From positions 1,744,501-1,808,500 of the forward strand of contig NZ_CP016614.1 of assembly GCF_013377255.1 (NCBI RefSeq): a DNA stretch of 64,000 nt, in the 5' to 3' direction. The stretch is from Mannheimia granulomatis (lineage in GTDB: Bacteria; Pseudomonadota; Gammaproteobacteria; Enterobacterales; Pasteurellaceae). The notes beneath the pieces were generated by a model. That model had not been told where the DNA came from. It made no database searches and saw only the letters and a program-made list of their open reading frames with translations. The stretch's first letter is position 1. Each line of letters opens with the position of its first letter. Below, piece after piece: positions 27,241 to 35,275 of this stretch. The translations under genes were made by a program, and so were the position numbers.

Positions 27241-27549
27241 CCCTTTTTTGATTTTTTATCACTTCCGCTAGTTAGCCCGAAAGGTTTGCAAAAACAGAAA
27301 GTTAAAATGGCGATGGCGTGGCACGGCGAGCAAAATAAGCATTATCTTTGGGATAAAATCCAACTTCGGCATATTTTTCATACAGCAAAATTAGCCGGTT
27401 TATCAAAGCAGGCTGTGGAAGAGATATTGCAGGAGATTGTTACGGCTTCATCACAATTACATAGCATCCCAACACAACATTTACCTGAACAGATTGTTGA
27501 ACCGATTTTGAGTGGGGTGGTGAGGAAGTTGGTTGTAGTGAATGGGTAA
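27241..27549 (+). pseudogene. hipA: C-terminal remnant of a HipA-type toxin kinase
   Basis: The frame from about 27241 to the stop at 27549 reads PFFDFLSLPLVSPKGLQKQK and then VKMAMAWHGEQNKHYLWDK and IQLRHIFHTAKLAG. This matches the C-terminal block of HipA serine/threonine kinases (a PLYD segment, then K-x-AMA-x-xGxNxHY and a RHW-like segment). The kinase active-site region and the hipB antitoxin are absent, and no ATG with a ribosome binding site precedes the frame; the first candidate starts are TTG at 27286 and ATG at 27307. It is best read as the tail of a deleted hipA and marks this stretch as a site of gene turnover. Confidence 0.6.
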
Positions 27550-27553
27550 AAGG

Positions 27554-27611
27554 ACAAGCGGTCGATTTTGCGGGGAAATTTGCAAAGTTTTTTGGAAAAG
27601 GGACCGCTTGT
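27554..27611. repeat. Head-to-head uptake-signal pair
   Basis: ACAAGCGGTC at 27554-27563 and GACCGCTTGT at 27602-27611 flank an AT-rich loop. The pair lies between the hipA remnant (plus) and the convergent nuclease gene (minus) and may act as a terminator for either direction. Confidence 0.6.
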
Positions 27612-27644
27612 GATTAATCTTTGACGGGTGCTATAAATATAGTA

Positions 27645-27669
27645 AGATACTCGTCTGAGATGAGTATCT
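27645..27669 (-). terminator. Weak hairpin downstream of the nuclease gene
   Basis: AGATACTC (27645-27652) pairs with GAGTATCT (27662-27669). It lies 20 bp beyond the stop of the minus-strand nuclease gene, but no T run follows, so termination is doubtful. Confidence 0.4.
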
Positions 27670-27688
27670 ATAGGTTAGTAAAATTAGT

Positions 27689-28522
27689 CTATTCTGAGTC
27701 AGTTTCGAGGCTATTTAAAGATATAGTTTCACCGTCATTTTTAATCAATTTTCTTGAACCGTTTAAGTGATCTTCAAGATAAGCTTTTGTATAATCCATT
27801 GCGTTTATTGAGAATTCATTAACAATATTTTGAAAAGAGCGATATTTAATGAAATATCCATCAGCTTTGAAAGTTTTTCCTTTTATCTCTATAAGTCCAT
27901 TATCAAGAGTAATATATTCTTCAATATCTTTATTTAGCCCACAGGGTAATTTATTTTTTATTTCATATAAAGATGTTCTGTGATTTCCATCAATAATGAA
28001 TATTTCATCTTCTAATGCATTGAATTCTATTTCATCGTTTGGAGTTTCACTGCATTTCGGTGTAAACTCTAAAATACGACAAGGTATATGGCATATAGAA
28101 TTGATAACGATTTCTCGAACAAGAGGAGTTCCATCATCTAATGTCCAATCATTATTTTCAGGTTTTCTAATCGTCAATATACTAATGTTATTGAATTCTG
28201 CTTTCTTTTTTGCTCCCTTTTGATAAGATCTTTTGGTTGCAAAAATACCTTTTAGTCCTGGTATATCAGAAATTTTAGAAGTGAATGCATCTATTTTTTC
28301 GATTGATATAGGAGATTTGTAATCTTTACATTCAATTACATTTTTATATAAATGTCCACCAACTTTGAACTCCCAATAAACATCAAACTGTCTTGGATTA
28401 CCAGAGCGATCATATAATATTTTGTTTTGTTCTACTTTTATAGTTTCATAACCATCCATATTTAAGAGTATTTGCTGAACATCTCCTACAAAGTTTTCAT
28501 ATTCTTTTCCTGTGTTTTTCAT
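27689..28522 (-). CDS. Mrr-like PD-(D/E)XK restriction-endonuclease-family protein
   Basis: A 277-residue protein whose N-terminal 120 residues match the Mrr-type restriction endonuclease fold: GKEYENFVGDVQQIL, then D47 in RQFDVYWEF and E64-C65-K66 in NVIECKDY, the D...ExK catalytic set, followed by KGIFATKRSYQKGA, the family's beta-strand and helix. The C-terminal 150 residues are unassigned. It starts 16 bp after the stop of the upstream ADP-ribosyltransferase-like gene, so the two form an operon. Such nucleases often act on foreign or modified DNA, but no methylase or specificity subunit is adjacent, and the target is unknown. Confidence 0.72.
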   Translation of the reverse strand: MKNTGKEYENFVGDVQQILLNMDGYETIKVEQNKILYDRSGNPRQFDVYWEFKVGGHLYKNVIECKDYKSPISIEKIDAFTSKISDIPGLKGIFATKRSYQKGAKKKAEFNNISILTIRKPENNDWTLDDGTPLVREIVINSICHIPCRILEFTPKCSETPNDEIEFNALEDEIFIIDGNHRTSLYEIKNKLPCGLNKDIEEYITLDNGLIEIKGKTFKADGYFIKYRSFQNIVNEFSINAMDYTKAYLEDHLNGSRKLIKNDGETISLNSLETDSE

Positions 28523-28538
28523 CTTACAAGCACCTTTG

Positions 28539-29156
28539 TTATTGTTTATATAAATCGATGTAAATTATAGTTTTTTCTTCATTGTCATAAATAGAGTCGT
28601 ATCCATTCCAATTTCTTGCTCTTTTTCTCTTCTCTATTCCTATAATTTCTGCTCTAGGTGAATCTAAAATTATTATCTCCATTTCACCATATTCGTCTGG
28701 CACGGGGAAACAGCGAATACTGTCGTCCTTTATTGTTATAAGCCAATAAATATCATCATCACCATCATGAACATTAGCAATATAAGGGTCTAATGTTGAT
28801 GAAAATACCTCTTTTAGAGAAAAACTCTCTCCTATTGATAAATCTATTCCATTTGGTAAGCTCCCAGAATGGAATATGGTCTCACCAAGTGGTAAGTATA
28901 ATTTGGTTTCTGATAGTTCCTCTGATATTAAGGATAATGAGACCGAATTTTCATCTTGAATATATGAGATAAGATTTGGATATTGCTCTATACTAGGATA
29001 ATGTTTTAACCACTTTTTTCTCTCTACAGAATTATACAATTTATCATCAATGAAACTTGTGTTTTTTTCAAAGATAAAATATTCAAAATAATCTTTGATG
29101 TTATCGAAATCCCCTAAGGGAAATAATTTATCATATACATTAGGTAATATTGTCAT
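28539..29156 (-). CDS. Unknown protein with ADP-ribosyltransferase-like motif pattern
   Basis: A 205-residue protein without a recognised name. Residues about 86-180 follow the order of ADP-ribosyltransferase exoenzyme folds: LPLGETIFHSG (H96-S97-G98, where R is usual in RSE-type enzymes and H in HYE-type), GESFSLKEVFSSTLDPYIA (F118-S119-S120-T121, like the STS strand), and GEMEIIIL (E158-x-E160, like the E-x-E loop), with a final strand AEIIGIEKR. The N-terminal 85 residues are unassigned. There is no signal peptide. The ATG at 29156 has AAGGAG at good spacing and is preferred to the GTG at 29162. It is first in an operon with the nuclease gene. The fold call is inference from motif order. 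Confidence 0.55.
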   Translation of the reverse strand: MTILPNVYDKLFPLGDFDNIKDYFEYFIFEKNTSFIDDKLYNSVERKKWLKHYPSIEQYPNLISYIQDENSVSLSLISEELSETKLYLPLGETIFHSGSLPNGIDLSIGESFSLKEVFSSTLDPYIANVHDGDDDIYWLITIKDDSIRCFPVPDEYGEMEIIILDSPRAEIIGIEKRKRARNWNGYDSIYDNEEKTIIYIDLYKQ

Positions 29157-29208
29157 ATTCACTCCTTAAAGTACAATTTGAAACTGGAGAGTTAAAACCC
29201 GCCACTAC

Positions 29209-29214
29209 ATTATA
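29209..29214 (-). promoter_or_regulatory. Possible -10 element for the two-gene accessory operon
   Basis: On the minus strand this reads TATAAT, overlapping the metH stop codon and 53 bases upstream of the ADP-ribosyltransferase-like gene's start. The best -35 at 17 bases is TGTGAA, a poor match, so the promoter is tentative. Confidence 0.35.
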
Positions 29215-32200
29215 TGTTTTCCACCTGCGACTTCACATCCTGTTTCATCGCCACACTCAACCATTTCTTCGCAGTCAGTTCGTCCCAACCTTTGCGTTTG
29301 GCATAATCCAACACCTGATCTTCATCAATTTTGCCGAGTGTGAAGTAGTTGCTCGCTGGGTGGGTGAAGTACCAGCCGCAGACGGAGGCGGCGGGCCACA
29401 TGGCGTAGCTTTCGGTGAGTTTCATACCGATGCGTTGTTCCACCTCTAACAAGTCCCAAATAATCTGTTTCTCCGTGTGTTCCGGGCAGCTTGGGTAGCC
29501 GGGAGCGGGGCGGATGCCTTGATATTCTTCACGGATTAAGCGTCCGTTGTCTTCATCTTCCACGGTGTAGCCCCACACTTTGGTACGCAGTTCATAGTGC
29601 AAGTATTCCGCCATTGCTTCGGCTAAACGGTCGCCGACCGCTTGGAGCAGAATGGCGTTGTAGTCATCGCCCGCCGCTTTGTAGCCTTCCACCAAGTCGT
29701 GTTCTTCAATGCCGGCACAGACGGCGAACATACCGAACCAGTCTTGTTTGCCGCTTTCACGGTCGGAGATAAAGTCGCTCAGGCAGAGGTTGTACGGGCT
29801 TTTGCTGTTTTTGCCACGCTCCGATTGTTGGCGGAGGTGGTAAGATTTGCCGATACAAGCGGTGCGATTTTCGTTAAAAATAGCAATATCATCGCCCTCA
29901 CGCACGGCAGGGAAAATCCCCATAATGCCGCTTGGGTTGAGCTTACCGTTTTGCTCAAATTCGTCCAGTACCCGTTGGGCATCGTTATAGACTCGGCGAG
30001 CCTCTTCGCCGCCCTCAGGGTAGTCAAAGGCATCGGGATAGCCACCCATCAATCCCCAGAGCATAAAGAACGGTGACCAGTCGATAAACTGGCGGAGAGT
30101 GGCAATTGGCACGTTTTTGTATTCGATAATACCGGTCTGCTTTGGCGTTGGCGGCGTGTAGTTTGCCCATTCGCCGCTGAAACCGTCAAAGCGGTTAGCT
30201 CGGGCATCGATAATCGATAAGCCGTTTCGTTGCGGTTTTCGCACCGCAAATTTGCGTTGAATTTCTTCGTATTCCGCTTTGGTTTTTTCCCAAAATTCGG
30301 CTTTGAGTTCAGGGTTCATCAGCGTGGCACAGACCGTTACCGCACGAGAAGCGTTGGCGGTATAGACCACAGGGTAGTTGTATTTCGGGTAGAGCTTGAT
30401 CGCCGTGTGTTCTTTGGAGGTGGTTGCCCCGCCGATCAGCACCGGAATATTGAGCTGCAAGCGGTTCATTTCGCTTAAAAAATACTCCATTTCGTCCAAA
30501 GATGGCGTGATTAAGCCGCTTAACCCGATCAGATCGGCTTTTTCACGGATCGCCGTTTCGATAATCACATCCGCCGGCACCATGACACCTAAGTCGATCA
30601 CTTCAAAGTTATTACATTGCAGCACCACGCTCACGATGTTTTTGCCGATGTCATGCACGTCACCTTTCACGGTCGCAATCACCAGTTTGCCGTTGGACGA
30701 GCCTTTCTGTTTGGTCGCATTGATATACGGCTCTAAATAGGCAACGGATTGTTTCATCACACGGGCGGATTTCACCACCTGCGGTAGGAACATTTTACCG
30801 TCGCCGAACAGGTCGCCGACCACGTCCATTCCCGCCATAAGAGGGCCTTCGATCACCTCTAATGGCGAGGCAAATTTTTGGCGAGCCTCTTCGGTATCTT
30901 CCACGATGTAGTTGGTAATGCCTTTGACGAGGGCGTGTTTCAGCCGTTCTTCCACCGGTAAGTTACGCCATTCTTGGCTACTTCCGTCCGCACTTTCGAC
31001 TTTCACACCACGGTATTTTTCTGAGATTTCCAGCAAGCGGTCGGTGGAATCCGCTCGGCGGTTTAGCACTGCATCTTCAATCGCCTCACGCAGTTCAGGG
31101 TCGAGATCGTCATAAATCGCCAGTTGCCCTGCATTGACGATCCCCATATCCATACCGGCTTTGATCGCATAATAGAGGAAGACGGCGTGAATGGCCTCCC
31201 GCACCACATTGTTGCCACGGAACGAGAACGAGACGTTCGACACCCCGCCCGAAATTTTGGCGTGGGGCAGGTCTCGCTTAATCCGCTCACAGGCTTGGAT
31301 AAAATCGACACCGTAGTTGTTGTGTTCTTCAATCCCCGTGGCAATCGCAAAAATGTTCGGGTCGAAAATAATGTCTTCCGGCGGGAAGTCGAGCTGATCG
31401 ACTAAAATGCGGTAGGCTCGGGTACAGATTTCCACCTTGCGATCTTCTGTGTCTGCTTGCCCCACCTCGTCAAATGCCATCACGACCACCGCTGCCCCAT
31501 AACGGCGGCAGAGTTTGGCTTGCTGAATAAATTTCTCCTCGCCCTCTTTAAGCGAAATGGAGTTCACAATCGGTTTGCCTTGCACGGTCTGCAAGCCTGC
31601 CTCGATCACCTCCCATTTGGAGGAGTCGATCATAATCGGCACTTTTGCCGCTTCCGGCTCGGTGGCAAGAATGTTGAGGAAGCGGGTCATACATTTTTTG
31701 GCATCGAGCAACGCCTCGTCCATATTCACGTCAATCACTTGCGCGCCGTTTTCGACCTGATTGATCGCAATTTCAATCGCTTCCGCAAATTTTTCTTCTT
31801 TAATCAGCTTTTTAAATTTCGCCGAGCCGGTCACGTTATTGCGTTCGCCCACATTCACAAACAGCGAATTTTCATCAATCGTCAGCGGTTCTAAGCCCGA
31901 TAAACGCATTGCGGTTTTGATTTCCGGCAAGGCACGAGGCTTCACGCCTTTTGTGACTTCGGCAAACGCCTTGATATGTTCAGGAGTTGTGCCGCAACAG
32001 CCGCCCACGATGTTGAGCCAGCCGAGTTCCGCCCACTCTTTAATGTAGCCTGCCATCTCTTCTGCACCGAGATCGTAGCCACCAAAGGCATTCGGCAAGC
32101 CGGCGTTCGGGTGAACGGAGACAAAGGTTTCGCTGATTTTCGACATCTGCTCCACATACGGACGCAGCTCTTTCGGGCCCAATGCACAGTTCAAACCGAA

Positions 32201-32926
32201 AGAGAGCGGTTTGGCGTGGCGGAGCGAGTTGTAAAACGCCTCGGTAGTTTGCCCCGAAAGGGTACGCCCGGAAGCATCGGTAATCGTGCCGGAGATCATA
32301 ATTGGCAATTTCACGTCCAGCTCGTCAAACACCTGTTCAATCGCAAACACAGCGGCTTTGGCGTTGAGGGTGTCGAAAATGGTTTCGATCATAATCAGAT
32401 CCGCCCCGCCCTCAATCAAGCCTCGGGTCGCCTCCGCATAGGCTTCCACCAACTGCATAAAGGTAATGTTACGGAAGCCGGGGTCGTTTACGTCAGGCGA
32501 AATCGAACAAGTGCGGTTGGTCGGGCCTAAAATCCCGGCAACAAAACGAGGCTTGTCAGGCGTGGAGAATTTATCTGCCGCCGTGCGTGCCAGCTTCGCC
32601 CCCGCAAAATTTAGCTCATAAGCGACCGCTTGTAGGTCGTAATCCGCCTGTGCAATGGTGGTGGCACTGAACGTATTGGTTTCGATAATATCCGCACCGG
32701 CGGCAAGATATTTTTCGTGAATGGCTAAAATCAGCAGCGGCTGGGTTAGGGTGAGTAAGTCATTATTGCCTTTGAGATCAATTAGGCTGTCTTTAAATCG
32801 CTCACCTCTAAAATCTGCCTCAGTTAATTTATATTGTTGGATCATCGTCCCCATTGCACCATCAAGAATTAAGATTCTCTCAGCAAGGGACTTTTGTAGT
32901 AAATCACTGTTATGTTGCATATTCAT
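29210..32926 (-). CDS. metH: Cobalamin-dependent methionine synthase
   Basis: A 1238-residue enzyme that transfers the methyl group of methyltetrahydrofolate to homocysteine through cobalamin. Modules occur in order: homocysteine domain with the zinc-binding NIVGGCCGTTPEH (about 300-320), pterin domain (GERNNVTGSAKF onwards), cap domain, cobalamin domain with the DVHDIGKNIV ligand motif, and the reactivation domain with RPAPGYPSCPEH. Length is close to E. coli MetH (1227). The ATG at 32926 is chosen over a TTG at 32941. Base composition is unusual: 34 of 60 bases are G/C at 29641-29700, against 23 of 60 at 32761-32820 near the 5' end. The gene still carries uptake signals, so it may be partly replaced by DNA from a GC-richer relative. 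Confidence 0.97.
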   Translation of the reverse strand: MNMQHNSDLLQKSLAERILILDGAMGTMIQQYKLTEADFRGERFKDSLIDLKGNNDLLTLTQPLLILAIHEKYLAAGADIIETNTFSATTIAQADYDLQAVAYELNFAGAKLARTAADKFSTPDKPRFVAGILGPTNRTCSISPDVNDPGFRNITFMQLVEAYAEATRGLIEGGADLIMIETIFDTLNAKAAVFAIEQVFDELDVKLPIMISGTITDASGRTLSGQTTEAFYNSLRHAKPLSFGLNCALGPKELRPYVEQMSKISETFVSVHPNAGLPNAFGGYDLGAEEMAGYIKEWAELGWLNIVGGCCGTTPEHIKAFAEVTKGVKPRALPEIKTAMRLSGLEPLTIDENSLFVNVGERNNVTGSAKFKKLIKEEKFAEAIEIAINQVENGAQVIDVNMDEALLDAKKCMTRFLNILATEPEAAKVPIMIDSSKWEVIEAGLQTVQGKPIVNSISLKEGEEKFIQQAKLCRRYGAAVVVMAFDEVGQADTEDRKVEICTRAYRILVDQLDFPPEDIIFDPNIFAIATGIEEHNNYGVDFIQACERIKRDLPHAKISGGVSNVSFSFRGNNVVREAIHAVFLYYAIKAGMDMGIVNAGQLAIYDDLDPELREAIEDAVLNRRADSTDRLLEISEKYRGVKVESADGSSQEWRNLPVEERLKHALVKGITNYIVEDTEEARQKFASPLEVIEGPLMAGMDVVGDLFGDGKMFLPQVVKSARVMKQSVAYLEPYINATKQKGSSNGKLVIATVKGDVHDIGKNIVSVVLQCNNFEVIDLGVMVPADVIIETAIREKADLIGLSGLITPSLDEMEYFLSEMNRLQLNIPVLIGGATTSKEHTAIKLYPKYNYPVVYTANASRAVTVCATLMNPELKAEFWEKTKAEYEEIQRKFAVRKPQRNGLSIIDARANRFDGFSGEWANYTPPTPKQTGIIEYKNVPIATLRQFIDWSPFFMLWGLMGGYPDAFDYPEGGEEARRVYNDAQRVLDEFEQNGKLNPSGIMGIFPAVREGDDIAIFNENRTACIGKSYHLRQQSERGKNSKSPYNLCLSDFISDRESGKQDWFGMFAVCAGIEEHDLVEGYKAAGDDYNAILLQAVGDRLAEAMAEYLHYELRTKVWGYTVEDEDNGRLIREEYQGIRPAPGYPSCPEHTEKQIIWDLLEVEQRIGMKLTESYAMWPAASVCGWYFTHPASNYFTLGKIDEDQVLDYAKRKGWDELTAKKWLSVAMKQDVKSQVENI

Positions 32927-33014
32927 TTTTTTTATTTCCAAAGCTAAAGATTAACGAAATAATAGGAAGATGTTCATAAGCTGTCAAACCCTATCTATAT
33001 CTCAATGAAAAGGG

Positions 33015-33044
33015 TTGGGGAAGCATTTTAAATTGTGTTATATT
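33015..33044 (+). promoter_or_regulatory. Possible promoter of the ampG-like gene
   Basis: TTGGGG (33015-33020) and TATATT (33039-33044) are 18 bases apart, about 40 bases upstream of the ATG. The -35 is a weak match. Confidence 0.35.
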
Positions 33045-33080
33045 TTGCTCACTGTCCAATTTGCAAAATATAGGAAAAAT

Positions 33081-34373
33081 ATGACCGCTAGTACTCTGCC
33101 CCAGCCCTCTATTTGGAAGCAAATTTTCACCAAAAATATGCTGCTTTGTGTCTATACCGGCTTTTGTTCAGGCTTACCGCTGTTTGTATTAATTCAATTA
33201 ATGCCCGCTTGGCTAACCAGTGCTAATCTTGATATTAAAACGATTGCAGCTTTCACCCTTACCTCTTTGCCCTACACGTGGAAGTTTCTTTGGGCGGCCT
33301 TATTAGATCGCTATTTTCCGCCATTTTTAGGCAGACGTCGTAGTTGGATTTTCATTTCACAAATAGGCTTGTTGGTAATTTTAGCCAGCTTTGGATTGTT
33401 TGATCCGGTACAAGATATTTCGATTGTTGTTACGCTTTCTGTTGCATTGGCATTTTTATCTGCTTCACAAGATATTGTAGTGGATGCTTTTCGGCGTGAA
33501 ATTCTAAGTGATAACGAGCTAGGATTAGGAAATTCTATCCATGTTAATGCTTATCGCATCGCAGGCTTGATTCCCGGTGGATTATCACTCTTTTTAGCGG
33601 ATCATTTTGATTGGGATATGGTATTTTTCATCACCGCCAGTTTTATGCTGCCTTGCTTGCTGATTACGCTGATTGCCAAAGAGCCTCAGCACAATCCGAT
33701 TGATCGTTCTAAGCCGTTTTATATGGCGTTTGTCGATCCATTTAAAGAGTTTTTCACCCGTAAAGGTGTCATGGGTGCAATTGGCTTAATCTTGTTTATT
33801 TTTCTCTATAAATTGGGCGATTCTTTAGCGACTACCCTGCAAACTAAATTTATTTTGGATATGGGCTTTACTAAGTCGCACATTGCCGGCATTGTCAAAA
33901 TGACCTCCCTTTGGTGTAGCATTGGCGGGGGTATTATCGGCGGTATTGCTATGCTGAAATTAGGCGTAAACCGCGCCTTGTGGTTGTTTGGCTTTGTGCA
34001 ATTAATCACCATTTTAGGATTTGCTTACCTTTCCAGCTTCGGCCATTTCCCGACCGAGAGTATTGGTGCTGCTGAGCTGTGGCGATTAGGCTTGGTAATG
34101 GCAGGTGAATATTTAGGTGTAGGACTTGGCACCGCAGCCTTTGTTGCCTATATGGCTCGTGAAACCAACCCGGCCTATACTGCAATGCAGTTAGCAATTT
34201 TTACAAGCCTTGCAGCCCTACCTAGCAAAATGTTAGGCGCCTACACAGGGCATTTGGTGGAAATGATGGGCTACTATCAATTCTTCTGGTTCTGCTTTTT
34301 TATCGGTATTCCGGGGATGTTAATGCTGTTTAAAATCGCGCCGTGGAATCAAGAAAAGTTGCAAGCAAATTAA
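33081..34373 (+). CDS. ampG: AmpG-family muropeptide permease
   Basis: A 430-residue major-facilitator permease that imports anhydromuropeptides for cell-wall recycling. The AmpG family features are visible: YTGFCSGLPLFVLIQLMPAW in helix 1, TLTSLPYTWKFLWAALLDRY and the loop GRRRSWIF, and ALAFLSASQDIVVDAFRRE. About twelve hydrophobic segments are seen. H. influenzae AmpG is about 425 residues. A longer frame begins at 33015, but the ATG at 33081 has AGGA at good spacing and gives the usual N-terminus. Confidence 0.9.
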   Translation: MTASTLPQPSIWKQIFTKNMLLCVYTGFCSGLPLFVLIQLMPAWLTSANLDIKTIAAFTLTSLPYTWKFLWAALLDRYFPPFLGRRRSWIFISQIGLLVILASFGLFDPVQDISIVVTLSVALAFLSASQDIVVDAFRREILSDNELGLGNSIHVNAYRIAGLIPGGLSLFLADHFDWDMVFFITASFMLPCLLITLIAKEPQHNPIDRSKPFYMAFVDPFKEFFTRKGVMGAIGLILFIFLYKLGDSLATTLQTKFILDMGFTKSHIAGIVKMTSLWCSIGGGIIGGIAMLKLGVNRALWLFGFVQLITILGFAYLSSFGHFPTESIGAAELWRLGLVMAGEYLGVGLGTAAFVAYMARETNPAYTAMQLAIFTSLAALPSKMLGAYTGHLVEMMGYYQFFWFCFFIGIPGMLMLFKIAPWNQEKLQAN

Positions 34374-34559
34374 TGCAACAAGCGATCAGATTTACTCACA
34401 AAATTGCAAATAATTTTGTTCGCTCCTTGGAGCCATCGGCAAAGCTGATGTTCAAAATGCCTTGTATTTTGTTGAAAAAAATTTGCAATTTTAGACAGTA
34501 ATCGGTAAGGTTACTGCCTAAAACAATTTACTATTTTTTATTTTTAGCGAGGTTCTCAA

Positions 34560-35204
34560 ATGAAAGTGATTTTATTAGGTGCACCAGGTGCGGGCAAAGG
34601 TACACAAGCTCAGTTTATTATGAATAAATTCGGGATTCCGCAAATCTCAACAGGCGATATGTTCCGTGCAGCAATCAAAGAAGGAACCGAATTAGGAAAA
34701 CAAGCAAAGGCATTAATGGACGAAGGTAAATTAGTACCGGATGAATTAACTGTAGCATTAGTAAAAGATCGTATCGCGCAGCCGGATTGTGCTAACGGTT
34801 TCTTATTAGACGGTTTCCCTCGCACCATTCCACAAGCCGATGCGTTAAAAGAGTCAGGCGTAAAAATTGATTTAGTGTTAGAGTTTGATGTAGCTGATGA
34901 AGTGATTGTTGAACGTATGAGCGGTCGCCGTGTTCACCAACCGTCTGGTCGTACTTACCATGTGGTTTACAACCCACCAAAAGTGGAAGGTAAAGATGAT
35001 GTGACAGGTGAAGATTTAATTATCCGCCAAGATGATAAACCAGAAACCGTATTAGAGCGTTTGGCGATTTATCATAAACAAACTAAACCATTAATCGCTT
35101 ATTACACCGCTGAAGCAGAAGCAGGCAACACGCGTTATGAACGTTTAGACGGTACAAAACCGGTGGAAGAAGTAAGTGCGGAATTAGCGAAAATTTTAGG
35201 TTAA
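34560..35204 (+). CDS. adk: Adenylate kinase
   Basis: A 214-residue cytoplasmic kinase that balances AMP, ADP and ATP. The P loop GAPGAGKGTQ is at residue 7, AMP-binding ISTGDMFRAAI follows, then LLDGFPRTIPQA, and the lid GRRVHQPSGRTYHVVYN has no zinc-binding cysteines, as in E. coli. The length is identical to E. coli Adk. It has a GAGG site and ends at a strong uptake-signal terminator. Confidence 0.97.
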   Translation: MKVILLGAPGAGKGTQAQFIMNKFGIPQISTGDMFRAAIKEGTELGKQAKALMDEGKLVPDELTVALVKDRIAQPDCANGFLLDGFPRTIPQADALKESGVKIDLVLEFDVADEVIVERMSGRRVHQPSGRTYHVVYNPPKVEGKDDVTGEDLIIRQDDKPETVLERLAIYHKQTKPLIAYYTAEAEAGNTRYERLDGTKPVEEVSAELAKILG

Positions 35205-35220
35205 TCCTTTCTTTTAACCA

Positions 35221-35262
35221 ACAAGCGGTAAAATTTCTTGAAAATTTTACCGCTTGTTTTTT
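35221..35262. terminator. Bidirectional terminator made of uptake signals
   Basis: ACAAGCGGTAAAATTT (35221-35236) and AAATTTTACCGCTTGT (35242-35257) form a perfect 16-bp stem, followed on the plus strand by TTTTTTT. It lies between the convergent adk and chalcone-isomerase-like genes. Confidence 0.92.
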
Positions 35263-35275
35263 TGCTTTAATTCGC

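Noticed and set aside
29490..32530. Several long open frames on the plus strand opposite metH (up to about 184 codons)
   Set aside because: They are antisense to a complete, motif-perfect metH and arise from its high GC content; none has a recognisable product or ribosome binding site.
34374..34559. Hairpin-rich leader before adk as a riboswitch
   Set aside because: The short stems and a degenerate uptake signal do not match any riboswitch I know; no conserved core is visible.
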